A stretch of 64,000 bases of DNA from Ficedula albicollis (taxonomy: Eukaryota > Chordata > Aves > Passeriformes > Muscicapidae), in NCBI RefSeq assembly GCF_000247815.1, contig NC_021677.1, forward strand, positions 7,884,783 through 7,948,782, read 5' to 3'. Under the pieces are notes generated by a model. The model did not search any database, was not told the DNA's origin, and saw only the letters and a list, made by a program, of their open reading frames with translations. Made by a program: the position numbers and the translations under genes. This document shows positions 47,712-61,091 of this stretch, piece after piece (the stretch's first letter is position 1; each line of letters starts with the position of its first letter).

Positions 47712-49586
47712 GATTTCAATAAAAATTATCTTTACACAATTTCTCATATGGCATATGCAATGCTAATAACACATAACTGAAAACCCAAAATGCAACAAGC
47801 ATCTCAAATGGATCATAAAGTACTAAGATCAATCGAATTTTTAAAATTCCTTCTGTTTTTTCATCTCAGCTTAATAGCCACACTGCTAAAGCCAGGCACT
47901 GATGCAAAGCATGATGCTGAGTCTAAATGCTTAGTGTCACAGAAAAAAAATTAAATCCCACTTGGGATGAAATTTTGGGTTTTGAAATAAATCAGCATGC
48001 AAAGCATTTACGTCCCTTTGTGTATTATCAGGATGTGATGAGTTCTTGCAGTGTCACTTACTGGTAAACCCTAAAGCAGTAAATACTGCGAGGTACTGTC
48101 ACATGACAAAAATCTGATTCCTTTGCAACTGACAAAGAAGAAGAGCTACTGACAGCTTTTCTTTCTTCCACCCTTACCACGCTTCTTTTTTTTTTAATGT
48201 TCTTTCTACTAAACTGAGGATTATACCAAATCTATGTGAATGACACAATCTCATAACTTTCTTAACATACATAGCAACATTTTGGGGGCACAGAACTGGA
48301 TATTAAGTCAGAAAAGCACTAGGCAGGCACCTCCTGTCACTGAATTCAATAGCTGAACTTCCACGGAGTGCCAAGGGATTGAATTAGATCTGTTTATAGT
48401 GTGGGTGCCAGCAAACACTTTGTGCTTCAACACACACACACCCCTAACCAATCATTGGGCTATGACTTAATTATTTCATAGGAGCCACCTCTTAGAAAAC
48501 AGCAGCCAGGTATGAAGCAAAAAACCTTCCATAAACCAGTACAAGCAGGGTTCCAAGACCTGACACTGGTAATAAATACACCACACACAGCAAGAACATG
48601 CTTTGCTATACCTGAGACACCTCAGTCAAATGGCTCCAGATAATGATCGATGATGTGAAATTGGGAAGCTGGGCTACTGGAAAAATTCCAAGCTTCACCT
48701 TCCAGCTACAGAAATGAAGAGGATATATGTGAATGTGATCTTAGTCAGGGAAAGGTATACTGTTTCATTGCTGTGGGAAAAACGTTTAATGCTCAAACAT
48801 TTCCTTAAAATAATAATACAATGAAACATTAGAGGTTGCATTATTAACAATAATCAACTTTCCTGGCTAAATGAAAAAAAAGGGAAAAACATCTTCTCCA
48901 ATCCCATCTCGAAGCTTCAAGACAGAAGAAAAGAAATCTAGGTTTCACCCCTGGCTTTTTTTCTGAGCACTTCAGCAGAGATGCTACTGCAAAGCAAATA
49001 GGCCTTCGTATGCTTTCGGTTTTAAAAATCAAGGCAGTTCTCAATTTTCCTGTTCTTTTTCCTCATCAATAAGTGAGGAGGAGATTAATCAAAATTTTAG
49101 GGTTAGATGATAACATTTGATATACTGAAAACAAGAACCCTCAGACACCTCAAATTAGTTTCTGAAAGGTGAACCTCATGCAGGAAATAGCTCATGTCTG
49201 AAAAGAGACACAAAATGCATACAGCTTTAAAAAGTATTTGGGGATCTCAGAATCCGGACCTGTATGCTTCATGGAACAGAGAAAACCTGAAGGGGCTTTA
49301 TAACCTTTGCATCAGAACCTAGTGATAAGAATGTTGCTAAATATTCAAACAGGTATTCTTCCTAGGAAGCCCTGAGTGAAGCTCATGCAGATGTCTGCAC
49401 TTGAGTACACAAATATATGTGCAAAACACCCTATGCTTCTCAACAGGAAGGAAATTGTTCCTGAGTCAGGGCTCATTCAGGAACTCTGATTCATCACTGT
49501 CCATCCAGTTTAGAGCCACCTTTCTCCTCTCCTTTCTTAGTCTTTTACCTCCACTTCCTTCCAACATCCTTTACCTCCTGTGAAGG
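47712..49586. other. Non-coding unique sequence
   Basis: Unique AT-rich DNA upstream of the antisense LTR. I looked here for the exon that should precede the COQ8A-like exon at 50504 and found no candidate. Open frames are 66 codons or fewer. Confidence 0.5.
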
Positions 49587-49892
49587 TGTCCCAGTTTAGG
49601 ACAAATCTGGGGAAAGACCTCCAAAGGGCCCCCCAGAAAGTATATCCCCCACAATTCCTTCCTTCACCAAGCTAGGAAAGAATTCTTCTCAGGGGAAAAG
49701 TGGAAAAAACTTGTTTTATTGACAAATTACAAGAAAAAACACTTCCCAGCAACAGACCCAGATGACAGAAACAGTTTTCACCGATTGGGAGACGATCCTC
49801 TTGCTGGGAAGGGCAGAGAGCTTCTTGGGCAGGCGTCCAGAGGGAGTTTCTGGGACCCAGATCCGTCCTTCTGGAGCCGGTGCTGATCTTCG
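49587..49892 (-). mobile_element. Antisense LTR of a third family, copy 1 (partly replaced by poly-C)
   Basis: Starts tgtcccagtttaggac on the plus strand, which is the LTR 3' end. It is about 95% identical to the full copy at 51777-52265 until it hits a C tract at the place where the full copy has a G run. AATAAA is present on the minus strand (49715-49720). The left flank tgaagg (49581-49586) is matched exactly by tgaagg at 50333-50338, right after the C tract. That would be a 6-bp target-site duplication if the LTR originally ended there. Class II (ERVK-type) is my inference. Confidence 0.82.
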
Positions 49893-50332
<440 letters not shown>

Positions 50333-50503
50333 TGAAGGGGAAAACTCTTCAGTGTCGAGTGAAGATGACTCCATTGCAAAAGCCAGGATGTTCTAATAGA
50401 GCTGTTGAATGTGTGGCTTAAAGTTAGTGACTAAAAATGCCCCTGTATATGGCTTGGAAGGTTTTTTCATTCTGACTTGAGTCTTTTTCTTCTCATTTTA
50501 AAG
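50333..50503 (+). other. Intron sequence upstream of the COQ8A-like exon
   Basis: Short unique segment ending in a pyrimidine-rich stretch and acceptor, ttcttctcattttaaag (50487-50503). Confidence 0.55.
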
Positions 50504-50578
50504 GACTGGCTGTTGGTCTTGGCATTGGGGCGCTGGCAGAAGTGGCGAAGAAGAGCCTTAGACCTGAGGAACGCAGTG
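50504..50578 (+). CDS. COQ8A: Single internal exon of COQ8A (ADCK3), atypical kinase of coenzyme Q synthesis
   Basis: A 75-bp exon with a good acceptor (ttttaaag) and donor (gtaagc). It begins with the last two bases and ends with the first base of split Gly codons, so it stays in phase. It encodes [20 protein letters not shown] followed by EERS. This glycine-rich helix matches, from memory, the transmembrane segment of COQ8A just before the KxGQ domain; the paralogue COQ8B differs (GLGLGVLAEMAKK). COQ8A is an inner-mitochondrial-membrane UbiB-family ATPase that supports the CoQ biosynthetic complex. The preceding exon and the next one (KxGQ motif) were searched for by eye between 47.7 and 64 kb and not found. 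The exon lies between two antisense LTRs of one family. It may be a true exon in large introns, a duplicated exon, or an assembly misplacement. Confidence 0.72.
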
Positions 50579-51776
50579 GTAAGCCCTTTCAATGTCCTTC
50601 CATCTTCTTTTCTTCCTCCTCTTTATTTTATCCCCAGACACAGTTTACCTGCATTTGCCAGATTTGTATTCTTTTGAAGGCTGAGTAGTGGGATAGAATA
50701 ATAGGGGATATGGGTAGTTGTTTTATTTTCAATATTATTCTTCATCTCTTGGCTCTTCTCCCATCTCAGTATACCACAGCCTCACTACATAGACAGAGGT
50801 CAGAGGAATATTCCAGAGAATGTATTTGTGCCAGCACAATTTGTACAGCTCTACTTTCCCATAGCTAGCCCTGAGATTGAATACTATCCCTGTGCCCATT
50901 CTTGGATTGTCTTGACTTAACAATTATTTTTAAACTGTTCTGTGAAACCAAGCATTTCTATCAGTACAGAAACCTTAGATGAGCCTCTGTGTCTGAAAAT
51001 TTTGTTAGTGGTTGCAGTCTGTTTGAAATTCAAGGATGTTCTGCCTAGGAGGAACTTGGAGGATGGCTGCCTTCTTTTAAGAAGAGACAGAGCACTTCAT
51101 GCTCCTGTTAAATGGAAATGATCTATTTCCAGTATCTGTGTTTTGCTGCCTTCTAAAGGATTCTTATAACATGCAAAAGACTGCTGTGCAAATTGACCTG
51201 ATCATCTTTCCTTTTCAGCATATTTGAAGTAGGAGGTAAAATGTTCCTAAGTTGTACCTGATCATATCATGGTGGCTTTCTTCTAAGCATATGTGTTGGT
51301 AAAATATTGTGAGGGGTGTGTGGGTTGAATGGTTTAGGGCATAGAAAATTCAAGTGTTCTTCTCCAGGAAGCATGAGATTACTCTGAAGTTTATGGTTCC
51401 ATTCACTTGTTTGTTATCCAGAAAAAGCTTTGGTGGGATATTGCAAAATGTCAAGGTCTGTTACAGTTGCTGTGGGCTGTTTGGTCTTCAGCTGGTCTTT
51501 CTGGTTTGGCTGGTATGGTTGTGTGTTTAGGTTACTTCCAGTGACTGGAGGGAGCTGATGAAAGGCTGAAGTACTTGTAGCTAGAAGTAAAAATGAAGTC
51601 AAATTGTTCCTGGTTCAGAGGCATTACTTTCAGATAATGACAACTGCTGAGTCCTTGTAATTCTACTCTGTGGCTGGTAGTATTCTACTACAAAGCCAGT
51701 TTCTGTCTTCACCCTGGTCATCTTTGGGGATGGATAGAAGGATGGAAACTGAATCTCTGTTTCAGGAGTGACTGAA
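50579..51776 (+). other. Intron sequence downstream of the COQ8A-like exon
   Basis: Unique sequence from the donor gtaagc to the second antisense LTR. No further exon recognised; a segment near 51418-51460 follows an acceptor-like ttatccag but encodes nothing matching COQ8A. Confidence 0.5.
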
Positions 51777-52265
51777 TGTCCCAGTTTAGGACAAATCTGG
51801 GGAAAGACCTCCAAAGGAGCCCCCCAGAAAGTATATCCCCCACAATTCCTTCCTTCACCAGGCTAGGAAAGAATTCTCCTCAGGGGAAAAGTGAAAAAAA
51901 CTTGTTTATTGACAAAATACGAGAAAAAACACTTCCCAGCAACAGACCCAGATGACAGAAACAGTTTTCACCGATTGGGAGACGATCCTCTTGCTGGGAA
52001 GGGCAGAGAGCTTCTTGGGCAGGCGTCCAGAGGGAGTCTCCGGGACCCAGATCCGTCCTTCTGGAGCCGGTGCTGGTCTTCGGGGGGTAGGGAGGGGAAG
52101 AAGGGAGAGAGAGCCAGCAGCAAAAGCAGCAAAGCAGCAAGCCAAAAAAACCCCAAAAATACAGCAAAGCAGCAGCAGCAGCAGCAAGGAGGAGGGGCCG
52201 GAGCCACCACGGCAGCAGATAGCGGGGGCAGGGAGAGGAGCTAGACAAAACATCAACCCAGGACA
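51777..52265 (-). mobile_element. Antisense LTR of the third family, copy 2 (complete)
   Basis: 489 bp from tgtcccagtttaggac to caacccaggaca. On the minus strand it runs TGTCCTGGGTTG to CTAAACTGGGACA, with AATAAA at 51905-51910 and a CAG/CTG-rich centre (52110-52190). No retroviral internal region adjoins, so it is a solo LTR. The immediate flanks (actgaa on the left, gaaggt on the right) do not match each other, unlike the flanks of copy 1. The 146-codon and other minus frames across it are not genes. Confidence 0.87.
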
Positions 52266-53075
52266 GAAGGTTCAACGAGATCCTTTCCTCCACCAATTCC
52301 CTTAGTTTCCCCCAGAGCACACCTTACCTCAACAGGAAAACAAAATACTAGAATTTTTGTTATTTTATTATATCTTAACTTCTCTGTATGCCCCTCTCCT
52401 CATGCTGCCTCTTTAGGTTAAAGTTTCTTTATGACAGGAATTATTTACTGTTCTGTGTACTCATACAACACCGGCTGGATCTTAACCAACCTCAAGGCAC
52501 TACCATAAGAAATTGAGAATAAAAAGAGACTGCCTTTGCCTTAGGTAAATGCTGTCCAGGGTGATATCATACTTACCCATCTTTGCAAAAAAAACCCCAG
52601 AAAGCACATAACATACCAAATATTATAGACACTAGATCAACAGTTCTTCTGAAAAATATGTATTTTAAATAATTTTTATAGCATGAAATGAAATCACATT
52701 TATTCTATGCACCTCTGAAATATTAAACCATGGTGGAAATTTTGAGTATTGTTCATGTATCTTTTCAGGGTACTTAGGAGTAAATTTTACCAGTTCACAA
52801 TTACTTCTTTCTTTTCACTGAGCTACCTTAATACAAACAGAAGAACATTCAAATTTCAAAAATTTTCCTATGAAAGACTATAATTGGATATACAAAAATT
52901 TCAAAATACTCAGGAAGACACCCACAAAAAACATTTAAAAAAATGTTTAGATGCTAGATGTGTTCAAAAACATTTTTTACTGTTAATTTTACAGCAACCA
53001 TGCACTTTGTTTTCTTAGTGGCAAAGGTCTTGGAAAATCCAAGAGGTTAAGCTATGTTGCCAATCTGTGTTTATC
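52266..53075. other. Non-coding unique sequence
   Basis: AT-rich sequence between the LTR and the CR1 element. No exon or repeat recognised. Confidence 0.5.
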
Positions 53076-53925
53076 ACAGAATCCTAGAATACATTGAGTT
53101 GAAAGGCACGTTAAAGATCATCTCATTCCAAGCTACCTGCTCTGACTAGGGGTACCTTTCACTATCCCAGGCTGCTCAGAGCCCTGGCCTTGAACAATTA
53201 CAGGAATGGGGCAGCCACAGATTCTCTGGGCAACCTGTGCCAGGACCTCACCACCCTATAATAAAGAATTTTTTTCAAAATATCTGATCTAAATATACTC
53301 TCAGTTTGAATCCATTTCCCCTTATCTTGTCACTCCATGCTCATGTGAAAAGTCTCTCTCCATCTTTCTGGTAGGCTCCATTCAGATACTGGAGGCCACA
53401 GTTATGTCAAGCTTAATCCTTCTCTTTTCCAGGCCAAACAATCTCAATTCTCTAGCCCTTCCTGACAGGAGAGGTGCTGCATTACCTTGGTGGCCTCCTC
53501 TGGACTCACTCCAACAGCTCCATGTCCTTTCTGTGCTGGGACTCCAGAGTCGGAGGCAGCACTGCAGGAGGGGTCTCACCAGAGCAGAGGCAGAATCCCC
53601 TCCCTCTCCTGCTTTGGATGCAGCCCAGGACACGGGTGACCTTCCAGGCTGCAACTGCACATTCCCAGCTCATGTCCAGCCTCTCACACACCAGGACCCC
53701 CAAATCCTTTTCACAGGGGTATCCTGGATCTGCTAATCCCCAGCCTGAATTGACACCAAGGGTTAACCTGGCCCAGGTGCAGCACTGGCACCCAGTCTTG
53801 TTAAACCTCATGAGATTCCCATGAGCTCACTTCTCAAGTTTATCCAGGTCCTTCTGGATAGCACCCCATCCATCAGATGTGTCACCACTCTGAGCTCAGT
53901 GTCACCCAAAAATTTGCTTTAGGGT
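53076..53925 (-). mobile_element. CR1 non-LTR retrotransposon, antisense 3' fragment
   Basis: Begins tcacagaatcctagaata, the reverse complement of a CR1 3' end. It continues through the 3' UTR and into the C-terminal part of the reverse-transcriptase ORF. On the minus strand, 53811-53506 still reads EKDLGVLVCERLDMSWEC, the conserved stretch near the end of CR1 ORF2, followed by KVTRVLGCIQ. Frame breaks occur before and after, and the 5' part of the element is missing, as is usual for CR1. The copy is inactive and of moderate age. It shows that the window is avian (or at least sauropsid) DNA. Confidence 0.9.
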
Positions 53926-56900
53926 GAAAAAAAGCTAGTGTTTCTGTTGTTTTCAGAATGCATCCCAGGCCTAACCAAAAGCCACTGAAACAAGAAGAAA
54001 TCTTTCAGACCTTTAAATGGAGTTAGAATGAATAAATAATTCACTTTTCTGCAGAACAGCTCAAAGACAATGACAAATTCTGCAGAGTAGGAGCTGAATT
54101 TCCACCACTCCTAAGGAAGTGGGAACTCAGAGTTTCAATCTTCCCATTTGGGGCAAAGCATGGGGTTATTGCAAGAGCTAACCCATTGTGACATGCCAAA
54201 AGGATCTGTTTCTTTCCCGTGAAGCTCAGGTTTCCACCTTTGGCTACATTCTCAGAATACAAAGTTCTGTTTTTAACCCAACTCAGCAGGGCATGCAACA
54301 AGGAGAATGGGAGAACTTTCCTGAATGTGCACCAAGCAGTCACCCAAGACTTCTGTGGAAAGAGACATCAGTTTCAGATCAAGATGGGCCATTACAGCCA
54401 CCTTATCTAAACACCCTCCCTCACACAGACCAGAAACCATCAGGCAGATCTAAAAAAGTTTAAAACTGCACATTTCAGAAAGGCAGCTTTGCAGTAAAAC
54501 AGGAATGCTTCAAAATGCCACACTTCCTTGAGAAGGGACATCTGACAATTTTACTGTGAATATCACTCAGCTCTGGAGAAGATGGACCTCCAGGCTCAGC
54601 AAGGTTTGCAGCCCGTAACACAGATTTAGATAGCACAGAGTGACAAACCCTGGCTTGTGGTAGGAACAGCATAGTTGGAGTACTTTAGCTGTGAATTCAA
54701 GCTAAATTAAGTAGGTGATCAATCCTTAAGCCCTCTTCTAGTGAATTGAGGGAAACAAAGTGATTGAAACACTAATTTATGAATTATACATAGTCACTTC
54801 CTTTTATATAGGGCCACGTGGAATTCCAGAAGTCTGTGGTACACTGGAAAAGAGGGTAAACCCCTGATTTGTAACAATTTGCCCCAAAAATGCATGAATG
54901 TTTTGATGATTTCAGGTGCCCTCCTTCACAACAGCAGTACCTTCTTTCACCTTTGTTTTCTCAAGAATTTGTGTAGGGTCTTTCCTAACTGCACATTCTG
55001 AAGCTTTCTAGCTAAAATAAACTTTCATTAAAATAGGCAAGTCATTGAGCCCAAAATTCAGCCTTTTAAACACATGAGGTTTGGATGCACTTTTGCCAAA
55101 TCCACTAGTGTTACTAGGAGGAATGGCTTTGGCTGCAGTCAGTGAGGCTATTAAGGGCTCTGCAGTCGGTGCTGACCTTACAGATTCTCATGTTATTTTG
55201 TTAACATGATGGTTTTATGCCTCTTGGAGACTTGCCCTAAGATACATCCTTTGAAACAGGTACACACAGAATTATCAGCCTGCAAACTGCCCTTCTCCAC
55301 CCACTGGAAACAATCAAGTATCTTGGACACAGGGAAGCCGAACTAGGAGGAAATGGTTATCCTCTTGAAGTAACTCCTAGAGAAGATGAGGATGTCATTG
55401 CAAACTTGTGGGAAAAAGCAAGTTTTCCCATTGTCAGCATGCAAAATAGGCACAGGACAAAGGGTACCATGATTTTTCTGCAGTCAGGTTGGCAAATCCT
55501 TGAATGAAAAGAAAATGAAGGCCAAAGGCAGTGTGTTCCAAAGAGCTATTAATTAACTAAGGGTTATAAAGCTGAGATTTAGAGAGCTGACCCCTCAAGA
55601 CAGAAGCAGCACAGAGTCTTGAAAAGAACATGAAACTTCAGTATTAGAACAGATATTATGGATTTCTCTAATAAAATAAGTTTTTCTCTTTCCTCAAGCA
55701 GTGTCTTTGTCCAAAAGAAAATAAGAAAATTCTGCTACATGTACTACAAATGAAAAAATGGGAACATTCCCATTAGTCACCAACATTTTCCTCCACCATA
55801 ATCCCAGAGTGGCTTCTAATCAATTCCCTACAGAAAAAAAAAGCTCAGATGTTGCTTCTACTGTCATATTCTCACTGATGACTGCGTCCCTTGGTTAGAC
55901 ATCAGTGTCAAAGTGGGGTATCCTAAGAGTTTGCACATTTGACCTACCACAGTTCCTCTCATTTCCAGTCTATCACCTTAATGTTCTGCAAAAGATAAAC
56001 AAAGCATGGAAACAAATAATGAAACACCATTTAAGGGGACATTTCACCTGTGTATAGGCAAATAAAGATAATCCCAGAGCTGTGTGGGTGCAAAAATTAA
56101 CAAGGGAATTACTTAAACTGTTAAGAGAAAAATACAGGAATGAAGTCAATTCACTGTAGTTAAATCACTGCAGAGAGAACAAAGATGATCTAATGTAATA
56201 ACCTCATGACATCCGGTCCAAACATAAGGAACCTTCCTATGAGTGAACAGGTTTCTTTTCCCACTTTGATTCTTGACTAATTTTCCAAGCTTTTCAAGAC
56301 AAGTATCTTATGTCTTAGTTACTAGAAGTTGAGACAACAGTTGAGAATCCCTTGCCGTAATGTGTACAAACAAAACAGCAATATAGTTTTAGAGATATCT
56401 TTCTTCAGAGAGTTCCCAACAGTACTCACATGTATAAAAATAGGCTTTATTAAACTTTGCAGGAGCCAAAAGCCTTTATTCCTTGAAGAAACCATATGCC
56501 ATCAGCAAACAAGGGTTTAGGGCTCCTAGGGAGCTGGGATCCAGAAAATACTGCCTCTTATTAATGCAAGATCATAACTTTAGGAGATACAGAGGCAAGC
56601 ACTGAATCCTGACCTCAGGGAGAGCTTCAAAACAGGGCAGCTCTTGTTCAGAGCTTTTTCTTGTTTCTGTGGGCTGTGGGCCTTGGGTTTGAACTGAACA
56701 GAAATCAGTGCAGTTCAGAAAAACCTCAGCATTACTAAGGCAAGATCTTCAGGCCAGACTATAATGATTGGTACCTGACATTCATTGCTCAGTAGGAGCA
56801 GTGAACCACAGAGGTCCCTCCCTACTTCGGGAACAAACAATTCCCAAAGCCAGCCTGCCCTGATGGCTGAAGGAAGTCCATGGGGACAGTTAACTTTCTT

Positions 56901-57700
56901 ATTCGCAGGTGAAGTAGCAAAAGAAAGATGTTAAATTCCTTCCAGTCACTGAGTTTCCACATTTGCAGCTACATTGCCCATAAAGTAGGAGATTGATGGC
57001 ATTTCCATGGCAGTGACAGCAGAATGGGTAGTTGGAAGATAAGAGATTTACTTACAATAGCAGCAAAAAAAAAGCTAGCACACAAAGATGTAACCCCATA
57101 AAGGTAACAGGCACGTTTGTATGCCTGCTGCAGTTTGTGTTCTCCTCAAGGCCATGATGCATTCCTTTGTGTGAGCTAGTGGTAAAGTTTTAAAGAAAAA
57201 CACAAAACAAAGAAAATCAAATGCTCTATCTCTTCACTAAAATGAGCTCACCCAAAACAGACTTAGCTCCTAGTTCCAAATATAGAACAGACTTTTGGAG
57301 TCTTTCAAGCACTATCTACATTTCAAGCAATATTTACATCCAAAAAGGTCAAATACTTATGCGGTAGAATAAAGATGGAGAGGTTAACTTCTTCCTAAAA
57401 GGATAACAAATACTGTACTGCCTGTCATATTTTTACTACAGAAAACCAGAGAGTTTTTATTAAAACTTTCACTTTTTCTGGCCCCATTCACAGACCCAGT
57501 TGATTCCTTCCAGTAGAAAAATTAATTTAGAACATTTACATGCTTTTATTTGCACCAGCAGCAAGATGTATCTCTTGGGAACAACTTCGGTCTGCCAGGG
57601 ATATGGGATCTAATTTGGGAGCTAGTAGTTGCAGTCATCACATTAAAGCTTCTCACTATCATAGAGCAAACCTCACCTGCAGAGACATAGCTTTTATCTT
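53926..57700. other. Non-coding unique sequence
   Basis: AT-rich unique DNA with short open frames of 100 codons or fewer. No exon with a known product. I looked for the next COQ8A exon here and did not find it. Confidence 0.5.
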
Positions 57701-57774
57701 TACATGCACATATATGTTTATATATAAATATATATATAGACATATATACACAGGCACACACACATGCAAACACA
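57701..57774. repeat. Mixed TA and CA simple repeat
   Basis: A tatata block (57711-57750) followed by cacaca (57751-57765). Two overlapping short frames here are by-products. Confidence 0.8.
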
Positions 57775-60370
57775 GTTTTGGAAAGAAATCTCGTGTCTTG
57801 AACATGAACGGCTGTCTCACCATAAATACCATTCTGAGATCTCATCTGCAGTTACCTATATTACAAACATGCAGAACTGCAGTTCTTTCTGGCTTTATTT
57901 TGCTGGGATGACACAGCAAGTGGTAAATGTTCTGCTGCCACCCAATGACGTTTCCTGGGATTGTCCATTTCCCAAGATCCTTTTCTCCTACTTTACGGCC
58001 AGATTAAAAAAAAAAAAAAATCAGGTGAAAATAAAGGCAGCACTTAGAGCTGAAGCACTTTGCATACCTGCGGTGCCTTGACCTCTGGGGAACACAGGAC
58101 ATCACCACCTCTCCGCACCTGTATGCAAATAGCCCCAGTCCTTTTCATCATTCCGCCAACAGCGGCAAAACTTTATCTGAATTCCCAGTCACAAAACCAT
58201 CATTGTGCCGTGGCAGTTAATTTTTACTGGTTTACAATGTACTTTCCTCTGCACAAGAGATAATGCCAGCTAAGCACAGCAAATCTTTCACACAGCTGTT
58301 ATTATGCTTTAGAGGCCATCAAAGCGCTGATTTCGCAGCACTGTGTCAATGCCAGACATGCTGACTCCCCACACTGTTTTCACTGCTCAGTTCCTTTCTT
58401 CACTCTCCTGACAAAGCACAATTTGTTTTAGTCCTTACTACTACCTCTAAATTTAGTTTGCAATGCTGTATCAACAAAAGTAGTAGCCCATCAATTTTAA
58501 GTGAAAAAGGGGAAATGCAGTAATGTGGATCTTGAGGTTCACCTCACCTATAATTAAGTCCTCAAAGTTTGAACATTTCAGTTTTCCTTGCAGGAAAAAT
58601 AGACATTTGTATAGTGCCAGTTTCAGGAAATCTGAGAAACTAGCCAAGTAATTTTTGTCAATATGTATTTGCACACAAGAACAAGCTGCTCAGTTCCAAA
58701 AAATCTGTCCAGAATTCTAGGGCAACAGCATGTGCATCTGCATCTGTTCAAATTTGTGTAATTTAACATTTGTCAGCCCAGAGTATACAATGAATTACTT
58801 TAAAATGTGGTTTATGTTTTCAGTCATCAGCTTGAGCTGGTATAAAAGACCCTGACTGCTCAGGGGTGAATGCTCAGTGGAGAGTTTATTGTCACAGAGG
58901 AACCACAATTACAGGTTTAAAGAAAGTCCAGTAGTGCTTGATTTATTTTCAACTATTTCATTATTATTCTTGTTTTGAAACACAGGATGTAGCAGGATGT
59001 TCCTCTCACCAGAACATACAGGTTGCAGAATAATACATTAAAAACCTAAAGGAAGGAAGAACTAAGTTCTTTCCCAATAACCATCTACAAGAAAATTTGA
59101 TCACTGCATTGAAAGATAGAAGTTACTTCCAAAAGGAGCCAAAAGATCCTGGATTTTGCACTTCATAAGAAGTGCTACTTTCATACCCTTACATTTTCAT
59201 ACTCCAAGCACAGTGCAGAAGTGTTACAGATGCAAACATCTTGGTGCAAACATCTTGGTACAAATAAATGCGTATTACTGATAATTCACTGCCTCAAAAC
59301 ATATCTTTTTATGCTTTTTCATTAAAAAACAAAACTTGATTGTATTCCACCCCCCTTGATTCAGGCCCTAGCACATAACTATGCCGAGAATGTTCCATTA
59401 TGTGCATCCAGAAGTGACGATCACACAGCTCAACCTGCACAGTCACTGTAAAATAGGGGCTTGAACTCCCTCTGCTGGCTAAAAAAAATAGCTAAAGAGT
59501 TAAAGAAAACCTCTCATGTCCAAAAAAAGAAAAAAAAATAGTACACAAAAATTTTCAAAAATAAAATAAAGATAATCTCTATCTCTTCTTTAAAGATTTT
59601 CATCTTTTTAGTTGTTGGCATCTCAAAGCAATTCTGCAGGACCTGAAAGGAAAACTCCTGACCTCCCTTGGTCATTGCTCCCATGAAACACTGGTCTGTA
59701 TCTGGGAAGCTCTGGAGATGACTCCTGCAAAATTTCCTTCTTAAGCCCTGCCAACAGATCACAAAGAGGACAGTAACTGATGAAACACCAACCAGTCGGT
59801 ACAAAAGAGGTGGGAGAACTGCTGAAAAAAAATACACTATCAGAGTAGCAAATTAAGATGTATTTGACAAGGACCAAAATTACAGCTTTAGGTCAAACTT
59901 ACTGAGGAGAAAGGTCTACTAAAGGTAACAGTGGCACACTGGGTGCAGTCCCCAGTCCTAAGAGAATTTTTTGTGGTCCAAGTCATTTTGGCTCAGTTTC
60001 TTCCCTGGAAATTGTTCCTTCTCTTCATCTATCTCAATTTCCAGAGAGAGGATTTCTGCTCCAAGAAGCCTATAGGGCAGATTCTGTGCCTTCTGTGATA
60101 GGTCAGATAATCCATTTTTTTAAAACTTATTCCAAAACTATTTTGAGAGCATTTTGTCTAACCTACCAGTACCTTGCACGGGAGTAATCATTCCTACATC
60201 ACAATTAAGCAGCCAAGAAGATATTGTACAGTCAGAAGGACTGTGACAGCAATCTTACAAAATTACCTGAAGCATAAATGGCAAAGCAGCCTTTGCTGGT
60301 CAGGAGTTGCCCCCCAGGGACACGGGTGGGGCTGGGGGAGGAGGGCTTTAAATAGCAAATTCTTTGGAAT
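57775..60370. other. Non-coding unique sequence, possibly with a conserved element
   Basis: Contains a 15-A run (58006-58020). The block at 58110-58400 has an octamer ATGCAAAT, a CAGCTG and CATTGTG-type sites in low-repeat sequence, which looks like a possible enhancer. A 14-bp direct repeat (tgcaaacatcttgg twice) lies at 59231-59258. No gene is supported. Confidence 0.4.
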
Positions 60371-61003
60371 TGTCCTGGTTTGGAGGACAGGTATCTGCCA
60401 ATAAAGGCAGAAGTTTTCCTTTGAAATAGAGACCTTAAGTCCACTCCTCACCAAGTATTATAATTGTCTGAATCAAGGACTCTGAGGCAGAGATAAGGGG
60501 GTAGGAATAACAGCTCCTTTACTAATATATCTAATCATACCAGCAGAAAGCAACAGCAGTTATTAAAACTGCCAACAAACAGAACAGATAACTCGGTCCC
60601 AGTCCTTTCTTTAGCTGCAGGCACATGCTCTCCTGCTCTCGGTCTCGGTGCTGTGGCCGAAACCAAGCCCGGCGGCTGCAGAGAAGAGGCGGGAGCAGAG
60701 TCGGGAGCGGCCACGCCGGTCTTGGGTGGGAATGGGCTGGAGAGGGCAGCTCCTCACTCACCGTTTGGGTTCTGGCGGTCAGGTGTGTTCACAGAGGCAG
60801 GAGGCTGGAGACGGGGAGGGGGGTCCTCCTCCGAGCTCGCCGGAAACACGAGTCCCCTTCCAGGAGCCGCTCCCACCTACCCCTTTTGTCTAGAGTTGTC
60901 ATAGGTCCTGTCATGGGTGTAACCCAGCCAGCTCCATTGGCATGATAATGGGAAAAATTATATAAATTGACACAATAATAGAAAAAACACTCAACCCCCA
61001 ACA
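60371..61003 (-). mobile_element. ERVL-type LTR, copy 4 (antisense)
   Basis: The plus strand begins tgtcctggtttggaggaca and ends caacccccaaca, the reverse complement of the family's two ends. 633 bp, slightly shorter than the 689-bp copy because of a deletion of about 60 bp in the GC-rich U3-side segment (near 60800-60830). Overlapping frames on both strands (106 codons or fewer) are not genes. No matching target-site duplication is visible. Confidence 0.87.
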
Positions 61004-61091
61004 GAGGCTCTGTCTCACTAACCCCCTGGTAAGCCCAGCTCTACAGTTTAAATGGCAATATTTTATACATATTCTACTTAAGCCTGAACAC
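61004..61091. repeat. Flank segment, first copy of an 88-bp repeat
   Basis: gaggctctgtctcacta through agcctgaacac. It recurs at 61405-61492 with about one mismatch (ctacag/ctatag). It marks the unit boundary of a tandem duplication of about 401 bp. Confidence 0.9.

Noticed and set aside
52269..52283. ggttcaacgagatcc, resembling a tRNA B box
   Set aside because: The spacing within the box is wrong and there is no A box or cloverleaf around it.
51880..52320. 146-codon minus ORF with leucine, alanine and cysteine runs
   Set aside because: It lies inside a solo LTR; the runs come from CAG/CTG repeats.
59640..59760. Possible minus-strand exon (acceptor ttggcag, open frame with LKKEILQESSPELPRY)
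   Set aside because: The acceptor looks fair but the donor is weak (gtcctg) and I cannot match the peptide to any family.
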